Assembly (NCBI GenBank): GCA_905160935.1
Contig: CAJHZI010000296.1
Span: 310,001-374,000, forward strand
Source of the DNA: Enchytraeus crypticus
Taxonomy: Eukaryota; Annelida; Clitellata; Enchytraeida; Enchytraeidae
Direction: 5' to 3'
Length of the DNA stretch: 64,000 bases
The notes below the pieces were generated by a model, which searched no databases, was not told the origin of the DNA, and saw only the letters and a program-made list of their open reading frames with translations. The position numbers and the translations under genes are program-made. Positions 23,601 through 35,080 of the stretch are shown one piece after another (the first letter of the stretch is position 1; the number at the start of each line of letters is the position of its first letter).

Positions 23601-25060
23601 AATTAAAAATGTGAAAGACTGCAAAATTTATAATTCAATTCTACAAATTTTGAAGAGTACATTTCTGAATGTTTTTATATAATATTTTATTTCCTGTTCA
23701 GCATTTTAAATGCAATTCAGAGTATTTATGTTATTCTTGTTTAAACGTTTAGATACCTTTTAAATTTACATTGATTTTTAAAGTATAAATTCCATGATCA
23801 TGTTGCAATTCCATTGATCAACACTTTTACTGGTAAATTCTATTCACAGTGGTTATTGTATAACCAAAAATGATCTTGGAATAAAAAGATCAGGATTTTT
23901 TAAGATAGAAGAGTCTACTACAATTTTCATGTACGATTTGTTGACATTATTTATTCAACTGGCCTCGAATGAAAGCTCCGATAGCCTAGTGGAATAGCCT
24001 ACACTAGGGTAAGGGGGCAGGGTAATTTTTTAATTTTTGTTTGTATTTTCCATTAAAAAATAACAAGACCTTTCCAAAATCCTTCCGATTCTCCTGATCT
24101 TCTTATTATAAGTTCCTTTTAGATCGCACAGTAAGCAGTACAAATTCCATTTGATACTTTTAAAATCAGCCTTACTACTATTGTACAATTACTCTACTAT
24201 TTTCAGCTCTTCTCATGCTTTCAATTTGGAAATTGATGCTAAACTTCGCTTTAGATTTTTAGCTTTCTACAGGAAACTGATACCAGGACATCAAGAACAG
24301 CCATTTAAAATTGCATGATGTAACTTAACGCATTTATATACTGAGCTATATGGGGACTAAAATGAGCCTACTTTAAAAATGAAGTCAACAAGCTAGAGAG
24401 AGAGAGATTTAGCAAGTAAAAAGCTGGTAAAGGTAAGGTTAACGTCAGTTTCCTCACTCGAAAGCGATGTCAGTGACGGGCGAGCCCAGGATTTGAATCC
24501 CGCACATACTGATCCGCATTCGAGTATCTTACCGACATCGCCACTGGCTCCAGCCAACAAGTATACAGAAGTTTATAAATATTTGTGAAACCATAAAATA
24601 TGTGTGCCTAAAAACTCCTTTAAAATCCATAATGCAGACAAGAACAATTAAAAAAGTTATTATTCCATAGCAATTATGGAATGTTACATTAAGCTAAGAA
24701 GTACTTTTAAAAAAATGTCTTATGCCAAATACTTAGAGTAACAAACTTACTCTACATATAATTCTACATTCTACATATATTCAGAAGTGCAATAAATCAT
24801 TAGGAAATATACTAGACCTTTTGAGTTGTACTGCAATAGTACTCAGTGTCTCAACTATTGAATTAACAAATCAGAACAAGTGAACTTTGGGCAGTTCATT
24901 AAAAAATACTGTTGTAAAAGTGTAACAAACCTGAGAGTGCAAAGCATTCTTCCTTCCAGTATTTCGATTCATAAATTCTAGTTCGAATAATTTTCTCTAT
25001 CAAGTACTGCGGATTCGTGCCTTTTACTGTTTTGGCGTCTTTCACAGTACGATTTGCCAT
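17673..25060 (-). CDS. PRPF38A: Pre-mRNA-splicing factor 38A
   Basis: PRPF38A is a spliceosomal B-complex protein needed for spliceosome activation in the nucleus. Nine coding exons were read: 25060-24931, 23311-23152, 22638-22517, 21585-21500, 20980-20870, 20482-20367, 19850-19699, 18989-18959 and 17811-17673. All have GT-AG borders and every phase agrees, giving 348 aa (human 312). The conserved PRP38 domain fills about residues 1-170. It starts MANRTVKDAKTVKGTNPQYL, followed by IRTRIYESKYWKEECF, KPTPFLCLLLKMLQIQPEK, YMRL, DCYKYLEPLYYDYRK and MDEYIDELL. Next come an acidic stretch (about 168-200), an SR segment, a long Arg-Asp repeat (exon 7) and a His-rich run (exon 9). The end, NELRARLGMPPLRP, matches the family's C-terminal motif. 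The weakest junction is the exon 5 donor (GTCAGT). It was chosen because it is in phase and avoids an in-frame stop. Introns contain SINEs, an (AT)n array and a minisatellite. Confidence 0.94.
17830..18115. repeat. ~38-bp minisatellite in PRPF38A intron 8, ~6-7 copies
   Basis: The unit contains 'gagtgcactgatttaaatac' followed by 'atgatacagtataaccaa'. Copies nearest 18000-18090 are almost identical, while those near 17830-17900 are diverged. It lies just inside the intron, upstream of the exon 9 acceptor. Confidence 0.8.
18490..18618 (+). mobile_element. tRNA-derived SINE, family A (PRPF38A intron 8)
   Basis: The head reads 'ggctggagccagtagcgatg' and 'tcggtaagatactcgaccgc', then a box-B-like 'ggggttaaaatac'. 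The end reads 'gaaaactgacgttaaca'. One of eight family A copies in this window. It is antisense to PRPF38A. Confidence 0.75.
20551..20622. repeat. (AT)n microsatellite, ~36 dinucleotides, PRPF38A intron 5
   Basis: Uninterrupted AT dinucleotides. Confidence 0.98.
20640..20725 (-). mobile_element. Family E repeat fragment, PRPF38A intron 5
   Basis: The minus strand reads 'tgttgtgtctggatcactga' and then 'agaatagacctaccgtaagc', the 5' part of family E. The 3' part is missing. Confidence 0.55.
20990..21152. repeat. ~57-bp tandem repeat in PRPF38A intron 4, with an exon-5-like fragment
   Basis: The unit 'aagtactgtttaaaaacaaa' plus 'ctgatttgaatta' plus 'atcaatcaat' recurs at about 21004 and 21061, and a third partial copy starts near 21107. 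The segment 21118-21149 resembles the first ~28 bases of exon 5 (20953-20980). Confidence 0.7.
24420..24556 (-). mobile_element. tRNA-derived SINE, family A (PRPF38A intron 1)
   Basis: The minus strand reads 'ggctggagccagtggcgatg', 'tcggtaagatactcg', a box-B-like 'gggattcaaatcc', 'cgctttcgagtgaggaaac' and the end 'accagcttttta'. Same orientation as the gene. Confidence 0.8.
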
Positions 25061-25330
25061 AATGAATGAATTTCAGTCTATCCAAGCGAATAACACTAAA
25101 AAATTAAATAAAGCTAAAATAAATAAAGCCCTAAAAGAATCAATAAATAATAAATCTATAAATCTTAAATGAACACTATTTAAAGCAATAACAACGACAT
25201 TATTTAAATCGATCATATAAAGTTTACTGCGTTACATAAAGATATTAAGCCATTCAAATATCGAGCTTCAGTCGAAAATGGTGTTTTATGAATAATACTA
25301 TTGAATATAAATTATACTAAGAATAAATAA

Positions 25331-25373
25331 ATTTAGTTGTGAATTAGTAAATTATACTAATTCACAACTAAAT
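25331..25373. repeat. Perfect 19-bp inverted repeat with 5-nt loop upstream of PRPF38A
   Basis: Arms 25331-25349 (atttagttgtgaattagta) and 25355-25373 are exact reverse complements around 'aatta'. It lies about 270 bp upstream of the PRPF38A start codon. It could be a promoter-proximal hairpin, the core of a tiny palindromic element, or chance in AT-rich DNA, though 19 exact pairs is long. Confidence 0.9.
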
Positions 25374-25659
25374 TACAACAAAGGTTCGAATCTGTAATTT
25401 AGATAATAATGTATACCAATTTCGAGGCAATAGTTAGTGTTATGTTTGAGGTATGCAATAATAAGCTTATATAATGTCGAGTTAGGCTTTTCTACATAAA
25501 TTTAAGGTTTAAATAACGATCGTTAGTAGAAAATAAACACCATTATTTTAATAAGACTTTTATTATCGCTCAAAACAAATGTAAGACTTGTTCCCGTTCT
25601 GCATGGACGCACTGTTTTTCTTTGTTTAAGAAAATTCATCATCCCCAACAATGCAATCA

Positions 25660-26510
25660 ATAATAACTAATAATAACAATAATTAGAGTGCTACAGTCAT
25701 CAATGACAACATCGAGCACTATTGAGACAAAATCAAGCCGGCGAGCAAAAAAGAAGGTCCAAAAACGGTGCAAATTCCAAAATCCAGAAATTCAGTCCAA
25801 AGTAAAGGGAGTTAAAGGAAAGGTGGTTTAGGCGCAGGTCGCTGCTCATGGACACTGGATGGAAAAGAGAGAGGGAAAAGATACGTCTTCAACTGCTTAT
25901 GGAACTGCTCATAGGAAAGCAAAGGCTGATGTGATTCAAATGAAGATTTACGAAGATTGGATGGAAGAGAGTTGCAGATCTTAGGTGCAGCATACTGGAA
26001 AGAACGATTAGATAGCTTAGAGCGTGAAGGTAAGCTAGGTCTCACAAGAGTAATTAACTTAGAAGACCGAGTAACAGCAGGCTGCATCACTTTAATCAAG
26101 TGAGACATACAAGTTTGTCCAGGGATGGTGATGGACTTATAAGATAACGAAGCTGTTTTGCAAATGATGCGCTCTTTAATCTTAGCCAGTGCAAAGACTT
26201 CAAAATAGGCGTAACATGTGAGTACTTGGAACTACAAAAAATTGCTCGCGCAAGAGAATTCTGAACAAACTGCAACCGATCAATCTCACAGCCAGGGAAA
26301 TTTAAAAACAGGGAATTGCAGTAGTAAAACTTCGATTGCACAAGAGCAGCACCAATTGTAGCAGCTGTCTCACGTGACAAATATGGACGTATTCGACGAA
26401 GATCACGGATATGGAAGAAGCATGCTTGTGAAGTTTTAGTTATGTGTTCGTGGAAGGTTAGGTGTTTATCAAGGATAACACCGAGAATCAGAGCTCTGCG
26501 AATAACTAAA
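25660..26510 (-). mobile_element. CR1-like LINE, 3' portion with RT C-terminal region and 3' tail
   Basis: The minus strand from 26510 encodes 'GVILDKHLTFHEHI', 'RDLRRIRPYL', 'ETAATIGAALVQSKFYYCN', 'FVQNSLARAIFCSSKYSHV' and 'TPILKSLHWL'. After a frameshift near 26100 it continues 'RPSLPSRSKLSNRSFQYAAP', 'CNSLPSNLRK'. This is the thumb/connection end of a CR1/L2-type RT. The 3' tail at 25680-25800 ends in 'agcactctaatt' and a short ATT/GTT-rich run. It is 5'-truncated and frameshifted. Confidence 0.8.
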
Positions 26511-27365
26511 TTTTACCTAACCTCATCTTATCTCATTTATTGATAATCTATGATCATGGACGTTCAATTTTTCTTCTTTCTTCATAGTATATCCAAAAAT
26601 AATACCAATTTCATTGCTTATGAAAACAGAAAAATACTTAAGAAAATTAAAGTTAAAGTACTTTTATTTCTAAAAATTCATTAAATAAGTTATACCTTAA
26701 TATATTTTTTCATTCGAATAACCTGTAAAGCTACGTTTAAATTCACCAAAATGTAATTCACTTCATTTATTCTTCACTCACTCTATGGTTCAATGTGAAT
26801 TTACAAACTAGATAGTAAATTTGTTTAAATTCTATGCATATATGTATAGACATGTACATGTATGCATAGACATACTGTGTAACCTAATTGAAATTATACC
26901 CAGCAGCCCATATGATTATTATAGATCCCAATGGTGTTTAAATACATGCGTGCACGCTATTGGTCATGTTATGGTCAAGTTGTAAGAGTAACTGCGTGAA
27001 TAAATTATTGGTCAAATACCAATTATAAGATCTAATCCTGACAGGCTTACAAGCTTAATTTACAAGCTTGCCAGGCTTCTATCTTTCGTCATTTGGTTTG
27101 ACACGTTAGAGTTTGCAGAACAACGTTAATATAACGTTATACCAACGTTTGAATGATTTTGTAGACTTTTCTTCTATATTTGCGTTATACAAACGTTTCA
27201 GGAACTTTTACCTGCTAACCTTCTGCTAACGTGTTTGCTGTACAACGCGAATCTAACGTTTTACGTACATTTGCATGACTCTGTAGACTATATGCAGACT
27301 GGATCTTGATTAACGTAAACAGTTCAATCAACTATAAATTCAATTGACATTAGAGCTGCAGAGTT
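26511..27365. other. Gene-free stretch with weak diverged 'taacgtt' repeats
   Basis: Between 27115 and 27300 two or three diverged units share 'taacgtt...acgtttgaatgattttgtagac'-like patterns. No coding evidence. Confidence 0.35.
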
Positions 27366-27497
27366 TATAGTTTGCTTTGGACTGATTTTCTGGATTTTGG
27401 AATCTGCACCGTTTTTGGACCTTTTTGCTCACCGGCTTGATTTTGTCTCAATAGTGCTCGATGTTGTCACTGATGACTGTAGCACTCTAATTGTTAT
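27366..27497 (+). mobile_element. CR1-like LINE 3' tail fragment
   Basis: The sequence begins 'tttggactgattttctgga', continues through 'caccggcttgattttgtctc' and ends 'gtagcactctaattgttatt'. It is nearly identical in layout to the tail of the 25.7-kb copy, but inverted. Confidence 0.7.
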
Positions 27498-27739
27498 TAT
27501 TAGCTTAACAATTGAGGTAATGTGATAACTGACTAATGTCTCAAATCAGATTCAATTACTCTGGAAGCTTTAACTGCGTTTATTCATAAATCTCTTAATT
27601 ATGAATCAGCCGTAAGTGTAATTTCACAATATATTAACATATAACAGACAAGTTCTAAGAGTGGACAGTTTACTAAAAGTGTAGGCGAAGATCAAATAGA
27701 AGGAAAGAAGATTAGAAGAAAGAGCAGTAAGAAAGATTT

Positions 27740-27800
<61 letters not shown>
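27740..27800. repeat. (GA)n microsatellite
   Basis: Gagaga runs with two AAA interruptions. Confidence 0.97.
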
Positions 27801-29292
27801 ACCGCATACCTAACGAAACAAATATAAAGGCATATGGCATATTTATATTAACACCATATCTTAACATGTATACTTGGCCAGGAAGCACAATTTACTTGTT
27901 TAAGATTGTTATTAAATTTTATAACTGATAAGCTTAAAATAGTAGCTGTATGATTAGTAATGTTAAGAATATTTTGCTATAAATTTTCTAGACTTCAGAT
28001 AAAATTTTCACCCTCCACCTTCTATAATAAGCGTATACTAGGTTACATTTCCGCTGACATGACCCCTATAGTTTCGTTAGCCCCTTCCACCTCTATGGTA
28101 TGGCTTGCTATATACGGGCCTATCACCTGGGACAGACTGCCGTTAGCTCCACGCTATATACTGTAGGGGATTCATTGGAATAATGGTTTCCCCAGAGCCC
28201 CCCCCCCCCTGACTCTTCCTGGGAGGGAGAGCGAGGGACAGCAGAACAGTGTCTTGCATAATTATCTTAAACCTTTACTTATAAACACTCAATGATGTTC
28301 GATCGAAGGGCTTAATTCCCGCAAGAAGGCTTTATTGCTTCGTCGTCTAGGTGTCAGTCTTGTAACGGTAATGTTTGTTCGTACCAAAGACTCTTTCGCA
28401 TGCAAGCACGATGCAATGTGAAACCATTTTAGCAATTTGGTTTTGGCTTGGAGCTTAAAATTGTGAAAGAAATTTTATAGTATATTGCAGTCTGAAAAGT
28501 TATTCTCTTTCAGCTTTCTTCAATAAAATGGCTCATACGCATCAGTTGGTAAAGGGCAATAGTTTCGAAACAGGTGCACCACTAACTTAGAATATTGATA
28601 TTTCTAAAAGTTAAACATACTGTTCAGCAATAGCACTAACAAGAAAAATAATTCAATTATGTAAAAGTTTTATGCAGATCAAATTGATAGTAACTGTAAC
28701 AAAATTGCGTAGACTTAATCATCATATTTTGTTGACTGCATAATAAAATTTAGAAGAAAATCTCTGTGATTGCTGAAAAAAAGAAAGTGAAAATATACGG
28801 AAAGGCCTATGTCTGAAGCACCACAGTTCATCGCCCACATACTGAATAATAATAATTACTACAATCAGAGAACAGCCATTTTTCAAGGAAATGAAGAAAC
28901 TGGACGAAATAAAATGAATAATTAAGTTCGTGACTTCTATGAATTTATATTAAGTAATTTCCTCTAATTTACTTTATAATAATCTTAGTCTAAATTGCTT
29001 TAAAATAAACTGTCTTTCAGATCCTCCACAATAAGTCTGCTTCCGCATTCAGAACGAAAGCTAAGGAGACGAACGTGAATTTCAAACACTAACCTCAGAT
29101 GTCTCGCTATTTCTAAACCCAAAACCTGGGTTCACGGGAATTTTTGAACTCGAATTGTGTGTTCGCCGGAGATTCGTTACCTAAATTTGAGCATAAATTA
29201 TCAGCGGGAGTTGTACCAGCGGCAAACCCCTTGTTCGGGAATGCGCAGAGCTCTAATAACTAATGTTTCATCCAAACATGGCAAAAAGTAAC
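27801..29292. other. Gene-free stretch
   Basis: A C-run is at about 28200-28210. A plus-strand frame at 27960-28166 has no recognisable motif. No repeat was identified. Confidence 0.35.
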
Positions 29293-29450
29293 AAGTAAAC
29301 GCGTATTAGCCTATAGTGAAGTTTTTATCAATTGTGTTGATATCTATCGCGTTAAATACCACATGTTTAAACCGTTGCGTAATTTAGTCTATTTTCCAAT
29401 CCTGTGAATGTCCGAGATTTTACTCTCAGATGCATCTGGCTCAAGTCAAA
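29293..29450 (-). mobile_element. SINE family B, 5'-truncated
   Basis: The minus strand shows 'gagagtaaaatctcggacat' (read as the complement of 29410-29429), the 'gtttaaacatgtggtattta' segment and the 'gatatcaacacaattgat' tail. The tRNA-like head is missing. Confidence 0.65.
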
Positions 29451-30771
29451 CAAAGCTTTTCACTCCAGTAAGCTGGGTAATGGTTATTGAGGCGGTCATT
29501 TATAAATGACAGCTTCTTTAGACTTTTTGTTTTAGCGGAAATATAAGGAGTAGCTCTCTTTGAAGGAAATGTAAGTTACTGTTTTCATCTGCCTCGAAAA
29601 CCTGAATGATTCATGACATCACTGACCCAATGTTTCTGTGTCAGTGACGTGCTAAAACTGAATCTATCAATTTCCTACGTGTATTAATAGGGAGGTTCCT
29701 GAAAAACACTCAATATGTTTATTTTGTTTTAAAAGATTTCATTAACTACTTAAAAAAAGAAGCGAATAATTTCAGCTTTTAGAAAATTTTTTTAGATCAT
29801 TCAATTCTGCAGCCTGAAAGAGGACAATTTTCTGAATGAAAACATTTCAAGCTGGGATATAAATATTTATGTTGTCACATCTGTGTATGACGTATAAATG
29901 CATCTGCATCTGCAGAAGGAAATGTTTAGCAGCGACGGGTAATCTGGTTAGAATCCTGATGTAAAGGCACAGGATTAGTTGGGATTATTGGGATCTGCTG
30001 TTGCATAATAATCAAGATGATGTTCTAAACTTCCTTATTTATCTTTCAACGGTACCGAATCTGAGAGTGAGTTAAAGATACTCTGTTGCGTCCGATATGG
30101 ATTTAGCGTTTATGATCCAAGCTACTGTCGTAAGCAACGTTTATGATCCAAGCTACGTAAGAAAGCAACTGTGACTCATTTAAATATCTGATAATGTAGA
30201 TGCTAAATGAAATGGAACAGTTTTTCGAACAGTTTAGTGAGTATATTATAAAGTTTCCAGTATCAAGAAATTTATTATCATGCACTTTGTTACATGACAC
30301 TATTGCCTATTTGCAGGTTCACTTGCCTTCTTATCCTACTCAAGATGACATTAAATCTATGAAGCCACATATGGAGCCATTATGGTCATAAAACTTATAG
30401 CACACGTGTTGATTCCGATCTTTCAAATAGCCTAAATTGAATAGTAAAGTCACTTAATGTTTAATTCAGTATGCTAAACTCTCTACAATCAATTTCATCT
30501 GTAGTAATATGAAGATAATTAATATCTGATTTGGAGCCTCGCCTTTTGTTGCTGTTAAATAGGCCTGCTTATGAAAGTGAATTAAAATACATCTAGAATC
30601 GAGATGACTTGTTTAATTAGTATTAGATGATTATTCAAGTGAGTTCGTCGTCTTTTCCTCATTTCCTGTCATCGCTTAGTTATAAAAAAACTAGAGTTAA
30701 ATCTAAGGACCAGTTTTAAATGTAAATGAATTTGTCTGAAGACAGATTCGTATATGATATGTATATGATTA

Positions 30772-30772
<1 letters not shown>
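29451..30772. other. Gene-free stretch; short duplication at 30107-30166
   Basis: 'tttatgatccaagctac' occurs twice, near 30109 and 30140. No other feature was recognised. Confidence 0.35.

Positions 30773-30842
<70 letters not shown>
30773..30842. repeat. (AT)n microsatellite
   Basis: About 35 AT dinucleotides. Neighbouring AT-rich sequence generates spurious Tyr-Ile frames. Confidence 0.98.
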
Positions 30843-30846
<4 letters not shown>

Positions 30847-31729
30847 ATGTACAGTATATAGTAGATATGTATATCTGCAGATAGATACGTATATTGCATG
30901 TATAGGAAAGATATGCATGTGTGAATATAAATATAGATATGTAGAGGTCGGAATTAAGTTGAAAAAGAGAATGAGGGGAATACCTACGATGACGCGAACA
31001 GCACAAACAATAATGATGACTAACTGACGTAACAATAGAGAGATGCACATAACGGGGGAGAAGCTTTGACTTGTGCAAAAGACATAAGTAAAGGGAGGAA
31101 TGTTGCCGCCATATGTTCTTCTCAGAAAACAACAAGCTGATGAAGATGATGATGACGATTTGTATCGAAACCGAAACAGTCAGAAATTGGTAAAGGCATG
31201 TATGGGATACAAAGCGATGACTTCCTTCTTATCAGACAGGTACGTTGCCCACTCGACCATACAGAAGTATCGGTATATGGTTCATAGCTTAAGTCAGTGG
31301 AACAAATATTGCAATGATCAATGCTGCAATTTGAAAGCTAATCTGATTTTGTTCATCTGCATATGCAGAATTGATTCAAACACTTACGTGTGCAATAAGA
31401 AACATGACTTTAGAAAAAACGTAATTACTAACTCTACTATTGTAGCGCTAAACTGAACGTCTGTTCGCTAGTACTAGACATCTCGAACCTTCCTATTAAC
31501 ACGTACACTCACTTCTGAGCTAATATAATATATATTTTTACATATGAGTATATGTGATCATTTGTTTGTAGTTCAAATCACTATTACTAGTCTTGCGTTA
31601 TTAAATGCTCTGTGCAGTGTGCTAGCAATGGATCTACTCTACATACTCCCACTTTCTGGGAGTCAGTTTTGGTGTGAAATTAGTGATCATATTCTTTGTA
31701 TGCAAAAATGTACTAAGAACGTTAAATAA
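30843..31729. other. Gene-free stretch
   Basis: A 118-codon plus frame at 31100-31456 has an Asp-rich run from a (GAT)n tract. It shows no family motif or splice context, and I do not call a gene. Confidence 0.3.
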
Positions 31730-31799
31730 GTACTTTGCAAGAAGTACGGCAACAGTACTGACTACTGAGTACTTTGTAACAGTTGCTATAACATTACAA

Positions 31800-31945
31800 C
31801 GCTGGAGCCAGTGGTGATATCGATAAGATATCCAACTGCGGATCAGTATGTGCGGGGTTCAAATACCGGGCTCGTCCGCTACTGATACCGCTTTCGAGAG
31901 ATGAAACTGACGTTAACATTAGCTTTACAGCTTTTCTTGATGAGC
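31800..31945 (+). mobile_element. tRNA-derived SINE, family A
   Basis: 'gctggagccagtggtgatat', box-B-like 'ggggttcaaatacc', 'gaaactgacgttaacattag', and an end reading 'ctttacagctttt'. Confidence 0.8.
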
Positions 31946-32041
31946 ATTTGTAAGAAGTACTGCAACAGTACTGAGTGCTTTGTAAGAAGTACAACAACAA
32001 TACTCAGTATTTGTAAGAGGTTCAAGAAGTGTACTGAGTAC

Positions 32042-32165
32042 TTTGGACTGAATTTCTGGATTTTAGAATTTGCACCGTTTTTTACCTTCTTTTTGCTCGC
32101 CGGCTTGACTTTGTCTCAATAGTACTCGATGTTATCAATGATGACTGTAGCACTCTAATTGTTGT
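32042..32165 (+). mobile_element. CR1-like LINE 3' tail fragment
   Basis: Begins 'ttggactgaatttctggatt', contains 'cgccggcttgactttgtctc' and ends 'gtagcactctaattgttgtt'. Confidence 0.7.
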
Positions 32166-32520
32166 TATTTATTACGAGGTACTGCAACAGTTACATGAAT
32201 TGCACACAAGAAGTTCTTCGAGTGTGAAACGAGCGGTTTTATCGCCACGTCGCCTGACGTTCTAGTATTCCATTTGTCAAAGTTATCAGGGCATGACCCA
32301 CCGGCCCAGCTACACCAGGGCTCGGACTAAATCAGCGCTTCAGCCCCTCGACCTTTTTATATAATTTATTATATCGCTAACCCCGGGGCCATTGGATCTA
32401 GTGGGCTTCTAAACCAGACCCTGTGAGATCACTGATATATTGATTGGTCATGAGTATTTTTATCCGCCCACAGACATTTGCACGTAGACATTCAATATAC
32501 CGTAACTAGAAACAGGATGT

Positions 32521-32640
32521 GATACTGTAATAGTGAAGTGGATACAGTACCTGGGGTATGATACTGTAATAGTGAAGTGGATACAGTACAAGGGATATGA
32601 TACTGTAATAGTGAAGTGGAAACAGTACTAGGGGTGTGAT
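32521..32640. repeat. 39-bp tandem repeat, 3 copies
   Basis: 'gatactgtaatagtgaagtg' followed by 'gatacagtac' starts at 32521, 32560 and 32599. Confidence 0.9.
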
Positions 32641-32707
32641 TTTGTGCTAGCAATGTCCTGCCCTACTACATGTACTTGTAGTGATGTGATATTCTATTTT
32701 ATAGTAA

Positions 32708-32852
32708 AAAAGCTAAAAGCTAAAAGTAAACTAAGGTTAACGTCAGTTTCCTTACTCGAAAGCGATGTCAGTGACGGGCGAGCCCAGGATTTCAACCCGC
32801 ATAAACTAATCCGCGGTCGAGTATCTTACCGACTTCGCCACTGGCTCCAGCT
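32708..32852 (-). mobile_element. tRNA-derived SINE, family A
   Basis: The minus strand reads 'ctggagccagtggcgaagtc', 'ggtaagatactcgaccgcgg', a decayed box B and 'aggaaactgacgttaacctt'. Confidence 0.8.
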
Positions 32853-32924
32853 AGTGACATACGTATATAGTGTAGTGATGTGTACTAGTGGTGTGATATT
32901 CTATTAATGATGTAATGCTGTACA

Positions 32925-33040
32925 AGTGATGTGATACAGTACCAGCGATGTGATACAGTACCAGTGATGTGATACTGTACCAGTGGCGTGATACTGTACC
33001 AGTGGCGTGATACTGTACCAGTGGCGTGATACAGTACTCA
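32925..33040. repeat. 19-bp tandem repeat, ~5 copies
   Basis: 'accagtggcgtgatactgt' has starts at 32941, 32960, 32979, 32998 and 33017. It is related in wording to the 39-bp repeat at 32521 ('gatac.gtac'). Confidence 0.9.
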
Positions 33041-33420
33041 TGATGTAATACTGTTCTAATTATTTGATCCACTACTGCACTAAGGTGACACTGTAGTAGG
33101 GATGTGATACATATCATACCATACTTTGGATGTGGTACTGTACTGTAGTGATGTACTATTGCATTATAGGAGGCATGTTATATTCATAATTGAGATGTGC
33201 TAACGAATTAATGATTTGTATTCTGAGCAGTTTTAATTTTTGAAGAAGTTTCAGCATCAGTATCTGTATAATGAATGGCCTGCGATGTCTTCATTAATAA
33301 TTAAACACATTGATTAGTAATTGTACTGGTTAAAATTGACACATAAAAACTACAACTTGATTTTTTATAACTTCAGAAAATGAAATTATAAATAACTTTA
33401 AAGAGCTAACATATAGTGTA
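33041..33420. other. Gene-free stretch with decayed 'gtgatactgta' units
   Basis: Repeats of the preceding array fade out by about 33170. Nothing else was seen. Confidence 0.4.
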
Positions 33421-33569
33421 AAAGTAAACACGCATTATAGTGAATAATCAACTATGTTGATATCTATCACTTTTAAAACCACATGTTTAATCCGTTAGGC
33501 AATTTAGACCATTTTCCGTATAACCAGTCCAGTGAATGTCCGAGATTTTATTCTCAGATCAGCGCGGCC
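33421..33569 (-). mobile_element. SINE family B, 5'-truncated
   Basis: The minus strand contains 'ctgagaataaaatctcggac', 'cactggactggttatacgga', 'ttaaacatgtggttttaa' and the hairpin tail. The tRNA-like head ends at 'ggccgcgctgat'. Confidence 0.7.
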
Positions 33570-34015
33570 TAAAATGAAGTATAAATAAAATAAAATGTAA
33601 ATAAAATAAAATGTAAAGGAAAATAAAATAAAGCGCGGCATAAAGTGTATGCTTTGTATAAGCATTTATTCGAATGAGTGCAATGTTTAAAATTGTTGAA
33701 TAATTCCCATATAAGCTGATATTAATTTACAACAAAAGCGTAAAATAACATATATATATGGCATCTTCATAATATTCAATCGGAAGCCATTTCGCGTCTC
33801 TATCAAGATATAGGCGATTCTTCCATGGACGTCTACACCCGTCCTATATACTCTTATATTGAGAAAGCCGTTCCTGCTCTTCATAAAATCACATCTAGGA
33901 CACACGTTTTCTGGAACATTTCAGTTGAATATAACAGTCTGTAGCGAGCCAAACAGCTAGCTGCCTGTTTATCAATGTTTTCTCCTTTGATTTTTCTTTC
34001 TGAAACCTCTCCCTA

Positions 34016-34017
<2 letters not shown>

Positions 34018-34050
<33 letters not shown>

Positions 34051-34051
34051 T
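34018..34051. repeat. (CT)n microsatellite
   Basis: Seventeen CT dinucleotides. Confidence 0.97.
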
Positions 34052-34229
34052 CCTGCCTAGCAACATCTGATTTGTTCGCCTCTAAGGAGCATCTGAATGT
34101 TTCGTGTGGTCGATGCCTGCAGGTACTATAGCCATCGAGGCAAATGATTTTACTGATAAAGTTCGATCAGAGATGGAGCAACGTATTGCTAATAACGTAT
34201 TCTAAAAATTAATTTAAGTCACAACATTA

Positions 34230-34520
34230 CATGGAATTTCTTGAATTGGCTCAGATGTGCAACAGTAAATATGATATGAAGTAGAAAAGAACAGCAATAA
34301 GGACCTATCGTAAGGAGGATGGACTGCAGAAAGGTGTAATAGAGAGAAGAAGTCTTGGGAATAAATTTATAGGAATATAACGATTTATAGGAAGAGATAT
34401 ATAATGAGTTGATTTTATAATACATTCGTATGTAGAGATCAACCTGAGCATAGAATTGAGTGGAAGAGTTATATATCACGGACCTGCCGTTAGACAGTAC
34501 CCTGGCGGAGATATAAATTA
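34230..34520 (+). mobile_element. Very diverged RTE-like LINE 3' end
   Basis: Only 34450-34515 is convincing: 'gagtggaagagttatatatc', then 'acggacctgccgttagacag', matching the conserved 3' end 'atggacctgccagtaggcag' of the other copies. The upstream part is assigned by position only. Confidence 0.45.
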
Positions 34521-34951
34521 CCGATTCTAACATTTATCAAACAAGGACGTAATAGCCAATTCCTGAACTATCGAAGATATATACATAATCTATGAAATAT
34601 AAAATTCTGTTTGTTTCACATTTGGCAATTGTTTGACATATAAATATGTATAGCGCATTTTGCTATGATCTAAATCTTAAATAATTTTCTGGTTACGAAT
34701 CGAGTGACAATAAATAAATGAAATCCTTTGAACGTCAAAGCGACCCAAAAAGCTCAATGATGGAGTAATCACCGATTCAATGGAGAACAATGCGAAGTAC
34801 AGCACAGAATTACAGTAGAGTTCGCTGGCCATGTAGCTGAACATAGAATATTATGTAGAACGATTTAAACGACATGATTTGATTGTAAATCATGTAAAAG
34901 TACATGAATACCCTTGTACATGGCACACAAAAGCATGATGCTCTTGTCATG

Positions 34952-35080
34952 GCTTGAGCCAGTGGCTATGTCGGTAAGATATTCGACCGCGGAACACAAT
35001 GTGCGGGGCTCAAATCCTGGGCTCGCCCGTAACTGACATCGTTTTCGAATGAAGAAATTGTCGTTAATATTAGATTTAGC
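34952..35080 (+). mobile_element. tRNA-derived SINE, family A
   Basis: 'ggcttgagccagtggctatg', 'tcggtaagatattcgaccgc', box-B-like 'ggggctcaaatcc', and 'gaaattgtcgttaatatta'. Confidence 0.75.

Larger units (their letters stand above)
31730..32190. repeat. Tandem repeat ('gtaagaagtactgcaacagt') invaded by a SINE A and a CR1 tail
   Basis: Units with 'aagaagtac.gcaacagtactga' and 'gagtactttg' occur at 31737-31795, 31949-32046 and, as one remnant, 32177-32191. SINE family A (31800-31945, plus) and a CR1-like tail (32042-32165, plus) separate them, giving a nested order of events. Confidence 0.6.

Noticed and set aside
30669..31135. Tyr-Ile repeat proteins on the minus strand
   Set aside because: Translation of the (AT)n microsatellite.
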